Shown in pieces: positions 44,854 through 56,462 of a stretch of DNA of 64,000 nt. The translations under genes and the position numbers were made by a program. Position 1 is the first letter of the stretch, and every line of letters starts with the position of its first letter. Source of the DNA: Massospora cicadina (lineage: Eukaryota > Entomophthoromycota > Entomophthoromycetes > Entomophthorales > Entomophthoraceae); the NCBI GenBank assembly GCA_022478985.1, contig JAKSZP010009290.1, positions 1 through 64,000 on the forward strand, in the 5' to 3' direction. The notes beneath the pieces were generated by a model. The model did not search any database, was not told the DNA's origin, and worked only from the letters and a program-made list of their open reading frames with translations.

Positions 44854-45740
44854 TACCAAGAGAGTATCTATAACTTTCTAAATTCCAGTGTGGTGGTGCT
44901 TGGTGCACAGGACCAACGCCTTGAACTAGTAGAATTCATTATAAATAAAAATAGCCCAGCAGAGGGTGCTTGAGATAAAGTGACATAAGGCGAGGGTGTT
45001 TAGCACAGTTGATATAATGGATTAAGCAATCCTCAAAACTTGGCTGTGCCCAGAGAGCAGTTCATAATTAAGTTTAGTACAGGGGTAGAGTGCACAAGTG
45101 AACTGGTTTGGAGGGAATCTGGTAGACTCAGCGGTGTACCTGGGGCTGTAATAAGTTTAAAGAAAATAAATTGGCTAACACATTGCAAGACCTCCTCAAA
45201 GAGGTCTGCGCACAGGTTTACCCAAGTTAACATATGGAAAAACGTAAAAAGAATATAGGGTCTATTAGGGAGATGACCAACGAGAAAGCTGTTCTTGAGC
45301 AAACATAATTAAGCTAACTCAGGAAAATCATGAGTCAGAGAAAGTGGTACTAAGCCTTTGTGCAATAATAGGCGCACGCTTCCCTCTGACAGGGTAACAT
45401 ACATTGAAACCAACCTTACTCAACTGATGGATTGAGGTTGAACCTGACCCAAACTAGAATTTTTGTGGATGGAATAGGTTTCAAACCCCTGACACTGATA
45501 CACCAAATCAAACTGGCGTCATTAATTAAATAACTCGTCCATTTTAATACAAGAGCTGAAACCGGGGGCTGGGCGTTATGCACCACACTTGTACCAACTT
45601 GGGCATACCTGGCTTATACCCAGCGTTGGTCCAAGGTGTGCTTTAGGTCAGAAAAGTCCTTAAACTTAGCCTTTGGACCTCCTGCCATCCAGCCTTGTCC
45701 CTGCTGTTGGTGCCCAAAATAAGGTCATGTGAACATGAAA
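44854..45740 (-). repeat. solo LTR of family E
   Basis: This aligns in reverse with both LTRs of chromovirus E: GCACCAACAGCAGGGAC, GACCAACGCTGGGTA, GCCCAAGTTGG and the hairpin AGACCTC-6-GAGGTCT are shared. It has no internal element and is flanked by the perfect pentamer GCGCT (44849-44853 and 45741-45745). This is therefore a solo LTR left by recombination between two LTRs. It starts TTTCATG (TGTCATG in E) at 45740. Minus frame 45033-45302 lies in it. Confidence 0.9.
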
Positions 45741-45745
45741 GCGCT

Positions 45746-47400
45746 TGTAAAGGGGCAGAGGTTCCCATAATTGACTAAAGACCAAAACGCAGGTGATCCT
45801 AAAGAGCATCAGGGGGCTTCTAAGCATCATCTTGGAGCGTATGAGGTGATGGGTTAGGTCCTGATGCAAGCCATAGCTACCAGAAATGTTCGTGATTAAG
45901 CTGAGACAACTCAGTCACATTTTGGCAGCGGCAAATAAATGCCAGGAGGTGGCACACTGCTGCCACATGTGGAGGAAGCAGGCGTTGTTTAAGCCAGAAT
46001 ATGCTTAGAGTGGCGCGAGCTAAAATGCAGTTGAGCGTAAAAAACCTTTTAAATTCAAATTTCGGACTAGTTAGTGATATGAACAAAAACTAACAGATTG
46101 GAAGGCATTCCATGGTTTCTTTTTTACTCTATTTGACTTATGGAGCAGGCTAGTTTGGGCTTACATGTTAGGTGGTCCATTCTAACCTTTACCTTTTCAG
46201 GTGTTTAGCTTTTGAGGCCTAGCTGAGACCCTTATCAGCACTAGAATCATGGAACGGTGCAACTCCAGATACCTTTTGGTGGCATTTTGAAGAACAATTT
46301 TAAAATGAAAATCAACCATGGCTTTTGCACCCAGCATTTGAGCTTTGCGGTAAATTTGGTCATCAAATTTGGTAATAGTTTCGTTCCTCTTAAACTAATT
46401 GGTCATGAATTTAGCCTTTCAAGTGTTTATGCATTTGGGAGATCCAAATTCATGCAAAACCACGCTTTCCAAATCAGCGTAGGTCCAATATTCCTCAAGA
46501 AATTAAGGCATGATCAGACCTCAACTCAGGTCATCTAAACTGATAATCATAGTATTGGCTTTAATAAGGTCATAGGCTATGTGCATAGTCATTTTTGAAC
46601 ATTTCCAAAAATGGCTGCACGTTTTATGCTTATCAAATTAGGTATATTAGCTGGGTTGAAACTTTGGAACCCTGGATAGAAATCTTCTGATCCGGCCATC
46701 ACTGGTGAAGTACTAACCCAAATGTCCCGGTTACTAGTTTTTTGGGTTGACTCAGTTTTGGAGATGGTGTCTCTACAAAAAGAGGCAAGATAAAAAAGTG
46801 GCAAAAATTGAATGTATAGGGTGATGCAACAAATCTAGCAAAAATATTCTTCTAAGGGCTGTTTTTCCAAATAGCTCTGGTTAAGATGTGAGTCCAGCTT
46901 GACAAAGGCGCTGACATCTACCACCCTACATTTTGCCTTCAATTCTTCATTCTTAAGTATTTTGATTCTCCTTATCCCCTAGTCATTGTTGTCAGAATGC
47001 CGTAGCTTTGCAAGATCTCCCTTCACTTAATTCATGCTAGTGCGCAGTTCATCAAATTTATTTGTGGGCAGTATCCAAAGTATAAAAGTCCACAGACTTA
47101 ACAATATAGCTCACTCTAAAATTTGAGGAGATATTTGCTATCTTGATGCAAAGCCCAGCCTAATATTATAAACCTTTTAATACTCACTTAAGAGATTCTT
47201 GCAATCTTTGATCTGTTTAAGCTCTGAATGGAGGTGAGTAGTGGTCTAAATGTTACTTTCCAAGTGCTGTATGGCCACCAACGTTTCGTGTCAGGGTTAT
47301 TGGTTGAGTTCCTTAACCGCCTTGGACTGTCTAGTAATGTCACCTGGAGCGACTTGAGTACGTTAGACTTCTTTCTAAACTGAGTCATGCCTTAAATTAA
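45746..47400 (-). pseudogene. gag of a minus-strand Ty3 element
   Basis: Near 46257-46530 the minus strand reads EEYWTYADLESVVLHEFGSP, then FKRNETITKFDDQIYRKA, MLGAKAMVDFHFK and NATKRYLELHR, all in one frame except for two stops. This fits the capsid core of Ty3 gag (W-x-D-F/L-x-x-x-F plus the R/K-rich helices). The plus-strand frame 46257-46538 over the same bases is a shadow. Left of it, 45877-46086 (HVAAVCHL) may be a decayed knuckle. The part from 46540 to 47400 is not recognised. Confidence 0.6.
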
Positions 47401-50165
47401 TTCATTAGTGAAACAGTGCAATTATGGACTGATACCCTAGATTCAACTCACAACAGTTTAATTCATCATCAAATTCATCCAAATTGTTGCAATATCTGCA
47501 TAAAAAGTTGTGGTTGTCATTTAAAAGACTAACAAAAACCCTAAAAACTGCTTAAGATGCCTATTCAGGTCCCACAACACTTCCAAGTTTTATGATTCTA
47601 TCAAACGCCTACATAACAAGGGAATGGTGGCAAATAATGTTTATTTGGAAATCTTACACTGATTAAAATCTCAGTTAGTATTGCCTCATTTATGCTATTC
47701 TACTAGCTTGCTGTAATACTTGATGAAAAAGAGACCAATAGATTTCATATTGCTGAATCAACAAGTCCTGATTATGGTGATGATAAAATTTAGAATACTA
47801 TATTATATTGTTAGTGGCTAAAGAATGAAATTCTCAAAAACCATTTTTAATCTGCCTCATCTGTCCCCAGTGAACGTATATGTCTTGAAGTTCTTAAACC
47901 GTGGGAAATAGTTAAATTAAAGGTACTCCAGCGCATAAGTCAAGAGTAGGAGAGTTAACACAGAAAGTTTATAAATTAATTATTCTCGCTTTTCCCCTTG
48001 CTTGAGTTTTGTCCAATGTAAAGTTTTATATTTTTATTTAATTTATGCTACAAACCATTGTATTGAGCACCACTTGTTTATAACAGATTCCTTATTTAAG
48101 ATATGTAAACAGGTCAACCATTATACAATATAACTTCTCAGATATTTTATAGAGAATCTATTCAGTAAGCTCCAAAATTGTGAAAGGCAATAAAATTGAA
48201 AATTAAAAGAAATTCATAACTAAAATAGACAAATGATCTATAGGTAATAACTTCATTCAGGTTTTATCAGACATATGTGGTGAGGATCAGAGACTATAGT
48301 TTAATGCAAGAATAGGAGGAAATTTGATTGTTAGAAAGTAATTTAAATGGGAAATCATGGGGTGAATATAATGTAACCTGTTTTAGAAAGTCCTTTCAAA
48401 AGTTGTGATCATATTCTAACTTTGGTTTAGTAGTTTAAATCAGGTCGAATGATTATCCAACAAGTATTATATTTTATTGATCTTAGCATACAGATTATCT
48501 TAATGAACTTGTTTTAATGACGCCATATCCAAGAAAGCTTGCTGTATGGTAGCCACTTTATCAGATATGGAAGCCAAGGTTAGACTAGCATCAAAATATT
48601 TTCCTTTAACTTCCATCCAGCTACTACAAGCCACACTTATCAACTGGCATTCCAGGTTCAAAAAACAAGTTTCATGGTCTTTGTCAAGGACTTTCCCATA
48701 CCTGTATATATTTATGGGGTCACTGTGGACTGTGTGAACTTTGGGGCCTCTCTGGGCCTCTAGGACTCTCAGGGCCTCTGGGTCCTTCTCAAATGACATA
48801 TTCAGAAAGTTTAGGCATTGACATTTTTGTTGATCTGTTGATCCAATCTGTCAAGCTGTTAATTTGAGTTTCATAGAATTTTTGTTGGTTTTTAACTAAG
48901 CTTCTAAATCGTTAACAGCTCAAATCAAAACGTTCTTATATAGGTTGCTGAGGCATCAGTAAGTTATCAGGTAAATTTGTCATGTAGGAAAATACCAACT
49001 CCATTATTATTTGGCTGAACTGGCCTTGCAGCTCATTGATTTCTCTTTCTATGTCCATAATGGCCTCACTATTATCCCACCCTTAATTTGGATGTAGCCT
49101 CACGCAAATCAATGAGTCAGGAAAGAATTTTCTGAATTAGGCTAGTTTATTTTTTTCAGATTTCTATATGGTGCAATCCCAAGAGCTGCAGCTGGTAATG
49201 AAGAGAAGTATGGAAAAATAGGCATAGATATACCATGGTTAATCCAACATTCCTGTTGTGCTTAGAAGGGTGGCTGTAATATACAAGTGCATTAGTTTAT
49301 GTGCAGCATGGGTGGAGAGCTCCCAATTATTTACTCCCTGCCTATAGAGGTGTGTAAAGTAAAGCCTCCACAGTCTGGGCTAATTCAGCTGGTTGTATCT
49401 GATAGGTCGTATCATCAGGAAATGAAAGGCTAAATGTCATTGGTGCTGCAAATTGTAAACCTCTTTTTTACATAGCATTTTTTGCTGATTACTGTGACCC
49501 TTCTTATTACACTCATGTTTTCTACCTTTAAGGTTATTGTCTGAAATGGAATAAAAAACTTTGGGAAAGTGCATCTTCGCCTGGTAACCTTGTAAGGGTA
49601 ACTGGAAGAAATCTCCAGCTAAGAATTTCCATAATTTATTGGCCAGTTCCTTTAAGGTAGACAATTATTAGTTAAATTAGCATCAGCGGACTTTATAGTG
49701 AAATGATTTGTCAATAGGGAAAACTCAGTTTGCAAATTTTAGACCAGACTAGGTATAGAAAAGCATACATTTTCTTCTTAAAAACCGAATACATATAGTT
49801 TCCAGAGTGATAGTTATTGCAAAAATATTTGTCCTTAAGATTGGCAATATTTCCCCTAAACTTTGAAAGAGCCAAGGATTTAAGTTGTGGGAGATGGGAC
49901 CCTTTACACCTTTTAAGATAGTTCCAGCGTTCAATTCAACACTTGGAGTTTTTAAAGTCAATGGCTTGATCAAAGGATTCATCAGGTAGTAGTTTATGTT
50001 GATTGTCAGAAAACTCGTCCAAGGGTTGAATCATATCCAAACTGTTTTGTAAAAATCTTTCCTTACAGTGTTCTTTAGCTCTTGGTACAAGGTGTGACTA
50101 ATGATAGGTTGCTCATTGTCACACTTGTGCGGCTTCAGGTTCTCTAAAAGTTAGTCCTCATAAGT
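47401..50165 (-). other. minus-strand retroelement debris, poorly resolved
   Basis: A 99-codon minus frame at 48500-48799 has a helical C-terminal part (LTLASISDKVATIQQAF) like gag N-termini nearby. Frames 49437-49664 (ECNKKGHSNQQ) and 49749-49982 lie downstream of the RNase H at 50170 and so would fall in the linker and integrase of that element. I could not identify integrase motifs. A TTAGTGAAACAGTGC stretch at 47406-47420 is a weak candidate for a reversed primer site. Confidence 0.3.
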
Positions 50166-50640
50166 GGATAAATTAGTAACGATGGGTACCCTGGACAATA
50201 TATTGACATTTTGATGAGAAGAACCTAATCAGGTACTACTTCTTATCTATAAACCAGAAGCTTCAGTGCCCATGTAGCTTAAAATTCACTTGGGTTACAT
50301 CAAGACTGACAGCCACAGCAATGAGGCGTGATCAGTAATGACTTATAATCTGGTCCCATAGTGATAAATGCAGAATTGTTTACAAGCAAAAATAATTTCC
50401 AAAAGTCAATGCTCTGTTATGTATAGTGTCTCTCTTGCTTTTTGAGTGCGCAGATGCAAAGGCTTTTGAGATTGGTTTGACAAACCATAGGATAATGACT
50501 CCAGTATTACCCAAAGCCCTATAAACCTCGCTACTACCCTTGACCACCTTGTTGAACTGTTTGTGTCACTTGGAAAAGTAATTACCATTGATCCGCAATC
50601 AGATAATTTGATCTCATTTCTGAAAAAAATCAAGCTTTTA
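50166..50640 (-). pseudogene. RNase H fragment of a minus-strand Ty3 element
   Basis: Read across frames on the minus strand are the blocks ERHYT, LEIIFACKQF, GTRL-x-VITDHASLLWL and SSHQNVNILSRVP (about 50170-50460). They match the order of Ty3 RNase H: NYSVxERECLxVIxACKxF, TDHxSLxWL, then HxNADxLSR. The minus frame 50406-50633 covers its upstream part. No RT lies to the right, where the LTR of a plus element begins. Confidence 0.65.
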
Positions 50641-51246
50641 TAATATAAAAAGTGTAGTTCTGACTTTTTGTCAGATCAAGCCCATCAAAATTTTAACTAA
50701 ACGTCCAGTTTCACAAATAAGACTGTTCCCATCAATCAATTATTTTACTACATTACTCTACAAATTCCTCCACTAACATTCAAAACTTAATACCTTAATT
50801 ATATACTTGAATATAACAATTACTAAATGTACTTAATGTTGAGAGTCAATCAATTAAGTTTTAGCAGAAATTTTGACAGTCTATTAATGGACCATCATTG
50901 GGAAACGTTAGTAGATTCAGGAGCCGCAGAGAACAATAAATCATAGGCTACATCCTAGAGGATCAACGTACAGATTGGAAGGGCCATGTATTAATAGGGA
51001 AAAAACGTGTTAATGCACATTCTGGATCTACATTCATCAAAGGAGCTTAATTTGCTCATAACGGATCAATAGTGTTGGAAGTACCAAACGTGACTACAGC
51101 AAAGTTGACGAAGTTATATAATAGAGGTTTTTTAAGATATTTTACTTTATATTAAAATATACTGTCTTCATAAAGTCATACCTATTTGAGTGCATGTATA
51201 CCTGTGGCATGCTTGTCCAGTTGTAATTCTGGTTGCAAAATTTTGG
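50641..51246 (+). repeat. probable LTR of a plus-strand element (P)
   Basis: The only direct evidence is the primer-site block that follows at 51245. The AT-rich stretch has no coding features and no second copy that I could find in the window. Its left limit is unknown. Confidence 0.3.
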
Positions 51247-51263
51247 TGCTCACTATCGGGGGG
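51245..51263 (+). promoter_or_regulatory. primer-binding site of element P
   Basis: GGTGCTCACTATCGGGGGG, preceded by T so that it reads TGG, is nearly the same as the block after the B LTR (TGCTCACTACAGGGGG). It marks the end of an LTR and the start of an internal region, which continues to 51402 and possibly beyond chromovirus E from 57404. Confidence 0.55.
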
Positions 51264-51402
51264 CACTTTTGGTAAACCCATAAAAGATCCAAGAAAGCCA
51301 AATACAATGATTCAAAATCTCAGTCAATTTGCTATTAATTTTTGGAGGCAAGTATTCCTCTCAGTTCATTGACTTAGTGAAGCTCAACTGAGACCATTTT
51401 AA

Positions 51403-52288
51403 TGTCATGTTAAATGATCTTATAGAGTGCACCAACAGCAGGGACAAAGCTGGGCGGCAGGAGTTCCAGAAGTTTAAACTTCAGGCCCTTACTGATCTCA
51501 AGCACATCTTGGATCAACGCTGGGTATAGGCTAGATATGCCCAGGTTGATACAAGTGAGGTGCCTAAAGCCCAGCCCCCTATTTCAGCTCTAGCACTAAA
51601 ACAAATGAGTTTTAAATTAAATGATAGTGGCTCAATTTGGTTAGTCGGGGAACTGGGGTTTAAAAACCCATTTCATTTACAAAATTGTAAGCTTGGGTCA
51701 GGTTTAACTTCAGTCAATAACTTGAGTAAAGTCAATTTCGAGGTATGTTACCCTTTTGGATGGAAGCGTGCACTTATTGGTGCACCAAGGCTTGGTACCG
51801 CTTTTGCTGATCCAAAATTTCCCTAAGTTGTCTTAAGTACTTTGCTCAAGACTAGCATTTTCATTGGTCATCTTCCCAATCACCTTATAGTCATTTTATG
51901 TTTTTTATATATTGACTTAGGCAAATCTGTGCGCAGACCTCTTTGAGGAGGTCTCCTGACACGTTATCCAGTTTATTTTATTTAAGTAAATGACAGCCTC
52001 AGGTACATCGCAGAGTCTACCAGGTTCCATCCAACCAGTTCACCCACACTCAATCCTATAACAAATTCAGTCATAAACTACTCTTTGGGGCACAGCCAAG
52101 TTTTGCTGTTTTCGAGATATATTATTACAGATATTGTGCTCAACATCCTCGCCCTATGTCTACTTAGCTCTAGCTCACTTTTCTAGGCTATCAATTTATT
52201 GAAAATGATGACGAGTTCCCTTTCTCTGGCCCAGTGCTTCATGCACTGCCAAGCTGGGAACTGGAGAGTTATAGAGACTCTCTTGATA
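51403..52288 (+). repeat. 5' LTR of chromovirus E
   Basis: It starts TGTCATGTT and ends CTTGATA (CTTGACA in the 3' copy), so the ends are inverted. It contains the hairpin AGACCTC (51935-51941) with GAGGTCT (51948-51954). The first 200 bases encode a helical peptide, DKAGRQEFQKFKLQALTDL, in line with the extension of pol in the 3' copy. Confidence 0.9.
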
Positions 52289-53060
52289 TTAGACGACCCA
52301 CACCTTATCTTTACATGCATAACTTTTTTCCATGTGAGGCTTTTGCAAAGTGCACACGGTGTGCACCAGCTGGTGGCCATGGCTGTGGTGGGGCTCACCA
52401 CTGTTTTTGCATTTTGCTGAGGTTGGAGCATTCAGGCCTTATTCTAACTACCTCAAACTGGAAAGTACATACCCTTCTTGCCCGTACCTGGTTGATACAG
52501 ATGCTTCATAATCTGATCTACATAATTCCCAAAGTTTACACCTAATATAAAGAAATTGACACCAAAAATTGTTTTTTTCTTAGCACCACGTTCAGACGGT
52601 GCAGACAGGATCATTGATGAAGGGCCTGGTGATGCTGGCCTTGGATAACGTCATACAACCCATCAACAAAATGGGCATAGGGTCATTCAAGGCTCAAAAT
52701 GCATTTTATAATGACATTTCTATATACACTATTGAGCAATTTCTCTTCCCATATGGCTCAGATATGGACCCCATATCAGTGTATCATCTCACCCCAGAAA
52801 ACCCACGCTTGATCACAGCCATGATCCGCAGAGCCCAGGAGGTGGAGAAGGTGTTACAATTGAACTATAAAAAGGTTTATTCAGTTGCTGAAGATATGAT
52901 GGATATGTGGCCTCAGTAGTAAGAGTGGCCAACTATCCCTCTCATTTTTTGATGCAAAGTTGTACCCTGGGGGTATGTACAACCCTGAAGAATAGTTTGG
53001 TGGTGAAGTGTTGTCGCTTTCTATAAATAAATATAATTCAGATTATTTTTTATTGACTGC
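52289..53060 (+). other. leader of E with unrecognised frames
   Basis: This would be gag, but no capsid or knuckle motif is found. Frame 52599-52919 (106 codons) contains ALDNVIQPINKMGIGSF and RRAQEVEKVLQLNY and ends at a TAG. It matches no family I know. Frame 52234-52545 begins in the LTR and is Cys/His-rich (FAKCTRCAPAGGHGCGG), which looks zinc-finger-like but may be chance. At about 770 bp the gap is shorter than a usual gag. Confidence 0.4.
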
Positions 53061-53560
53061 TACCCTTTTATCCCCTTTAGGGAAAGATCACTATTTTAGT
53101 GAAAACTGAAGCCTCAGAGAATTTTATGGACCAAGACCTTGCGACTATGAGCTGAGTTACTTGCCAGGTGGTATGGTTAGAGGAGGGGCTTCTCAAGGTA
53201 TTCTGATACTGAAAATCATGGGGTTAGTGGACTATCAAGTTGGCACAGATCATTTGTCTAGTATACTTCCAAGCTATTAATTCCCTTTTGTACCCCATCA
53301 TTTTGGGTGTAGAGTGGTGGCGAAAGTGTGATGCCAGGACTAATTTAAAAAGAAAATACCCTACCTCAACTTTGAAAAATGGTTGTGAGTTGGTGGTTTC
53401 TTTGGTTGAAGCCATCTTTCAGGGCTATTTGCCCCACTGGCCCAATATCCATACCCTCAGTCTCGCTCCATTGTTGAAGCCTTCACTAGAGGTCCATTTA
53501 CCTTCTTGTTTGGAGGGTTTGGAATCTTCGTTTGATGCAGCTTCAGTCAATGTGTTACCT
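53060..53560 (+). pseudogene. protease of chromovirus E
   Basis: The protease begins near 53085 with ITILVKTEASENFMDQDLA, where the catalytic Asp-Ser/Thr-Gly-Ala reads K-T-E-A. The C-terminal part is in the frame starting 53240: LYPIILGVEWWRKCDA, the LGxxWL-type block that ends Ty3 proteases. The N-terminal half has a stop near 53155. The link to RT is in the same 225-codon frame. Confidence 0.7.
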
Positions 53561-54320
53561 GCTCATTCAGAGTTTAATTGCGAGTTCAAGCTCACAGTTG
53601 ATCTGGTGCACATATCTTCTCCGATTTACTCTTTGACCATATGGGAGGAAGCAGCATTAGATGTGTGGGTTAAGGAGCAGTTAGCCAAAGGTGCAAGTTT
53701 TCAGCGAACCTCCCCTGTATGCTCCCCACTTCTCTTTGTAGTTAAGGCTGATGGTACCTTACACCCATACGTAGATTATGGGAATCTCAACAACGTCACT
53801 GTACCAGACTTTCATCCTATTCCCCTGGACTCTCAGATTGCACTCTATGTGGAGAAGGCGAGAGTATTTTCCAAGCTGGATTGTTTAAATGCGTTCAATC
53901 AGATCCATATCAAGTAGGGCCAGGAGCGGTTGACTGCATTCCACACCAGAAAAGCAATCTTTTAATTTTAAATTATGCCCTTTGGACTTAAAAATGCCCC
54001 TGCTATCTTTCAACGTCATATTGATGCGGCTTTGGGGACTTACTGGGAGTATGCGCGGTAGCTTACATGGATGATACTTTGGTATCTTTCCCTGACAATG
54101 GGTCCCATGCAGTACACCTTAAGCAAGTCGTGGAGCAATTGAGGGATGCCAACCTTATGCTCTAATCAGTAAGTGTGAGTTCTTCAAGTCCCAGTTCACC
54201 TTTCTGGGCAACGTCATGTTTGATCAAGGGCACATGATAACTCCATACAAAGAGAAGGCAATTTAAGAGTGGCCCACTCCAACTTCATTTAAGGTATTGA
54301 GGAGCTTTTTGGGGACGTGT
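53560..54320 (+). pseudogene. reverse transcriptase of chromovirus E, YMDD intact
   Basis: The 225-codon frame 53240-53917 runs into the RT: DVWVKEQLAKGASFQRTSP, PLLFVVKADGTLHPYVDYG and ARVFSKLDCLNAFNQIHIK (first catalytic Asp). After one stop (TAG at 53915) and a shift come MPFGLKNAPAIFQRHIDAAL and AVAYMDDTLVSFPDN, with Y-M-D-D at 54064-54075. KCEFFKSQFTFLGNV is next (54170 on). Only a handful of lesions separate these blocks. RT copies the element RNA. Confidence 0.93.
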
Positions 54321-54870
54321 AAATTCCTTAAGGAGTTCACATTAAACCTTTCTGAAGCTGCAGCGCCTTTGTATAAACCAAGGAGGCAAAAGTACTTCAG
54401 TGATCCCCGTTTTGGAGGATGCCTTCAAAGCAGTAAAATGTACGTTGCTGTCCACTTTCATTCTTCTCTACGTCGACCCCAATAAAGAGTTTATTGTTGC
54501 TTCAGATGCCTCCAACTTCGCCATAGCAGCGGCCCTATTACAAGTAGGCGAAGATGGAATAGAGAATCTGGTGGGATATTTCTCTAAGAGATGTCTCTAC
54601 CAGAGTTAAACTATGCCGTATATAATAAAGAGTTATTAGCATTGGTTGAGGCGCTGACCTATTGGTGTCATCACTTGAATGGCTCATCCCAACCCTTCTG
54701 CGTAAGTACATATCACAGTGCCTTAATGTACTACTGCGCACCTCATGTCTTAACCATACAGCAAACCCGCTGGCATGAGACCCTTGCCCAATTTGCGTTT
54801 TATATGAGTTTACAAAGGGCAAGGAGAATGGTTTGGCAGATGCTTTGGACCGCAACCCTTCACTAGCTCC
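54297..54870 (+). pseudogene. RNase H of chromovirus E
   Basis: The connection segment RSFLGTCKFLKEFTLNLSEA opens the frame 54297-54485. Frame 54400-54609 carries FIVASDASNFAIAAALLQ, with the first catalytic Asp. Frame 54591-54866 carries LNYAVYNKELLALVEAL, with the catalytic Glu, and TYHSALMYYCA where TDHxxL is usual. The domain would remove RNA from the hybrid. Two frameshifts separate the three parts. Confidence 0.9.
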
Positions 54871-55059
54871 CAATCCTAAGGAGGTGGAGTTACATAATAC
54901 CCAATAATGATTCCACCGGGTAAGATTGTGTCTAAACTTTCCTCTCACTTGGCCAATGGGCAGCGCTCGCTCCTATAGAAAAAATGGAGGAATATGGTAT
55001 TTTGAGATAGTTAGTCCTTTCTCAACCTTTGTCAGATGAATATACTATGGTCCTAGCAA

Positions 55060-56240
55060 AGAGCGCAAGAATCAGAGGGATACTACAAGAGGTTATCATG
55101 TAAAGGATTATATGGTGTGGTTTCAGGAACGCCGATGGGTTCCTGCTGGACCACTTAGCCTGGAAATTATTTGGGACCACCATGAAGAAATTACCGTTGG
55201 TCATCCTGGGAAGGCGAAAACCATTGAGCTTATCCGCTGCACTTACAATTGGAAGGAATTAGCCGCTCAAGTAGGCAGGTATTATAAAGAGTGCCTAGTA
55301 TGCAACCAAATGAAACTGAATCTCCAGCCTTTAGCAGGGTTGTTGGTACCTGTTCCAAAGGCTGATGGGCCTTTTCTTCCCTATTGGTTGATTTTATTTT
55401 TTAATTGCCTGTATCTGATGGCTATGATGCTATCATGGTGGTGGTGGACCGTTTTATAAAATTCGCCCACTTTATCCCTTTCAGAACCACAGTCATTGCG
55501 GCTGAGATGGCTAGGCTTTTTTTACTAATGTGTTCGCTCTTCAAAGGGTCCCTTAAGAAATAATTAGCAAGTGGGGACCCCAGTTTACCTCTTTCTTTTG
55601 GGTAGAGTTGTGTAAGGCTCTTCAAATCCGTCCCTGCTGTTCAACTGCCTATCCCCAATCAGCTGGGCAAACGGAATGAATGAACCAGTTCCTCAAACAG
55701 TTCTTGCTGTGTTACACAGCTGCAGATCACTCAGATTGGGTCTAAAAACTCACCATGACCCCAATTTAGTTATAACAACGCACAATATGCATCAATCGGT
55801 TGTTCCCCCTTCTCCACCAAATATGGCTTCAATCCCGCCTTCAACATGGAGCTCAGTTGTGGATCCAAGGTGGAAGCGGTGCTGGAATTTGCAAAAATGA
55901 TCAAGAATGTATATCAAGGGGTGAGCACGAATTTAGACGGGCCATGCAGGCATACAAGGAGAATGTTGATGGTAAGAGACAAGTCTAACTTGCGTACATG
56001 GAAGGAGATCCTGTGATGCTGGATGCTAAAAACATCCCAATCATGCAAACATGCAAAAAACTGGGACCAAAGAGGATTGGGCCATACCGCGTCATCAAAA
56101 AGGTGGTCCACGCCTTGTACCAGTTGGATCCCCCCTCATTTGAAATCTTTTCAGTATTACATGAAAGCAAGATCACGTTGTTTGAAAGCCCTCTCCAGAG
56201 ACTCCTAAGGCTTATCTCGTGTGTAGGGCGCCATAATGGG
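55060..56240 (+). pseudogene. integrase of chromovirus E
   Basis: Frame 55112-55459 holds the H2C2 segment (DHHEEITVGHPGKAKT, then ECLVCNQMK). The core follows in shifting frames: VDFIF near 55387, VVDRFIKFAHFIPFRTT (55440 on) and KWGPQFTSFFWVELC (55570 on; Lys at the second Asp place). AGQTE (about 55661-55675) gives the Glu. The C-terminal part (56000-56200) reads EGDPVMLDAKNIP, KLGPKRIGPYRVIKKV and HESKITLF. Confidence 0.88.
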
Positions 56241-56242
56241 AA

Positions 56243-56406
56243 GTGGAGGAGATTATAGCCTCTTGTCTGGTAAGAAGAAGACTTGAGTAACTTGTATCCT
56301 GGAAGGGATTTAATGCAGCAGAGAACAGTTTGGTCCCAGCACAATTGCCCCCTGCCCAAGATCTAATCGCAGTTTTCCATGAGCGTTTCCCTGAGGCTGC
56401 AGGATC
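56243..56406 (+). pseudogene. chromodomain of chromovirus E
   Basis: One frame reads VEEIIASCLVRRRLE, a stop where Tyr is expected, then LVSWKGFNAAENSLVPA and AVFHERFPEAAG. This is a full chromodomain (VExIL-x-RR-x-YLVKWKGF-x-EN-W-P). The last cage Trp is changed to Leu in ENSLVPA. The domain would bind modified histones and direct integration. It continues open into INKAVAVMKLSPAHKLFLGE before a TGA near 56471. Confidence 0.88.
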
Positions 56407-56462
56407 ATATATTAACAAAGCCGTTGCTGTCATGAAGTTGTCCCCAGCCCACAAACTTTTCC

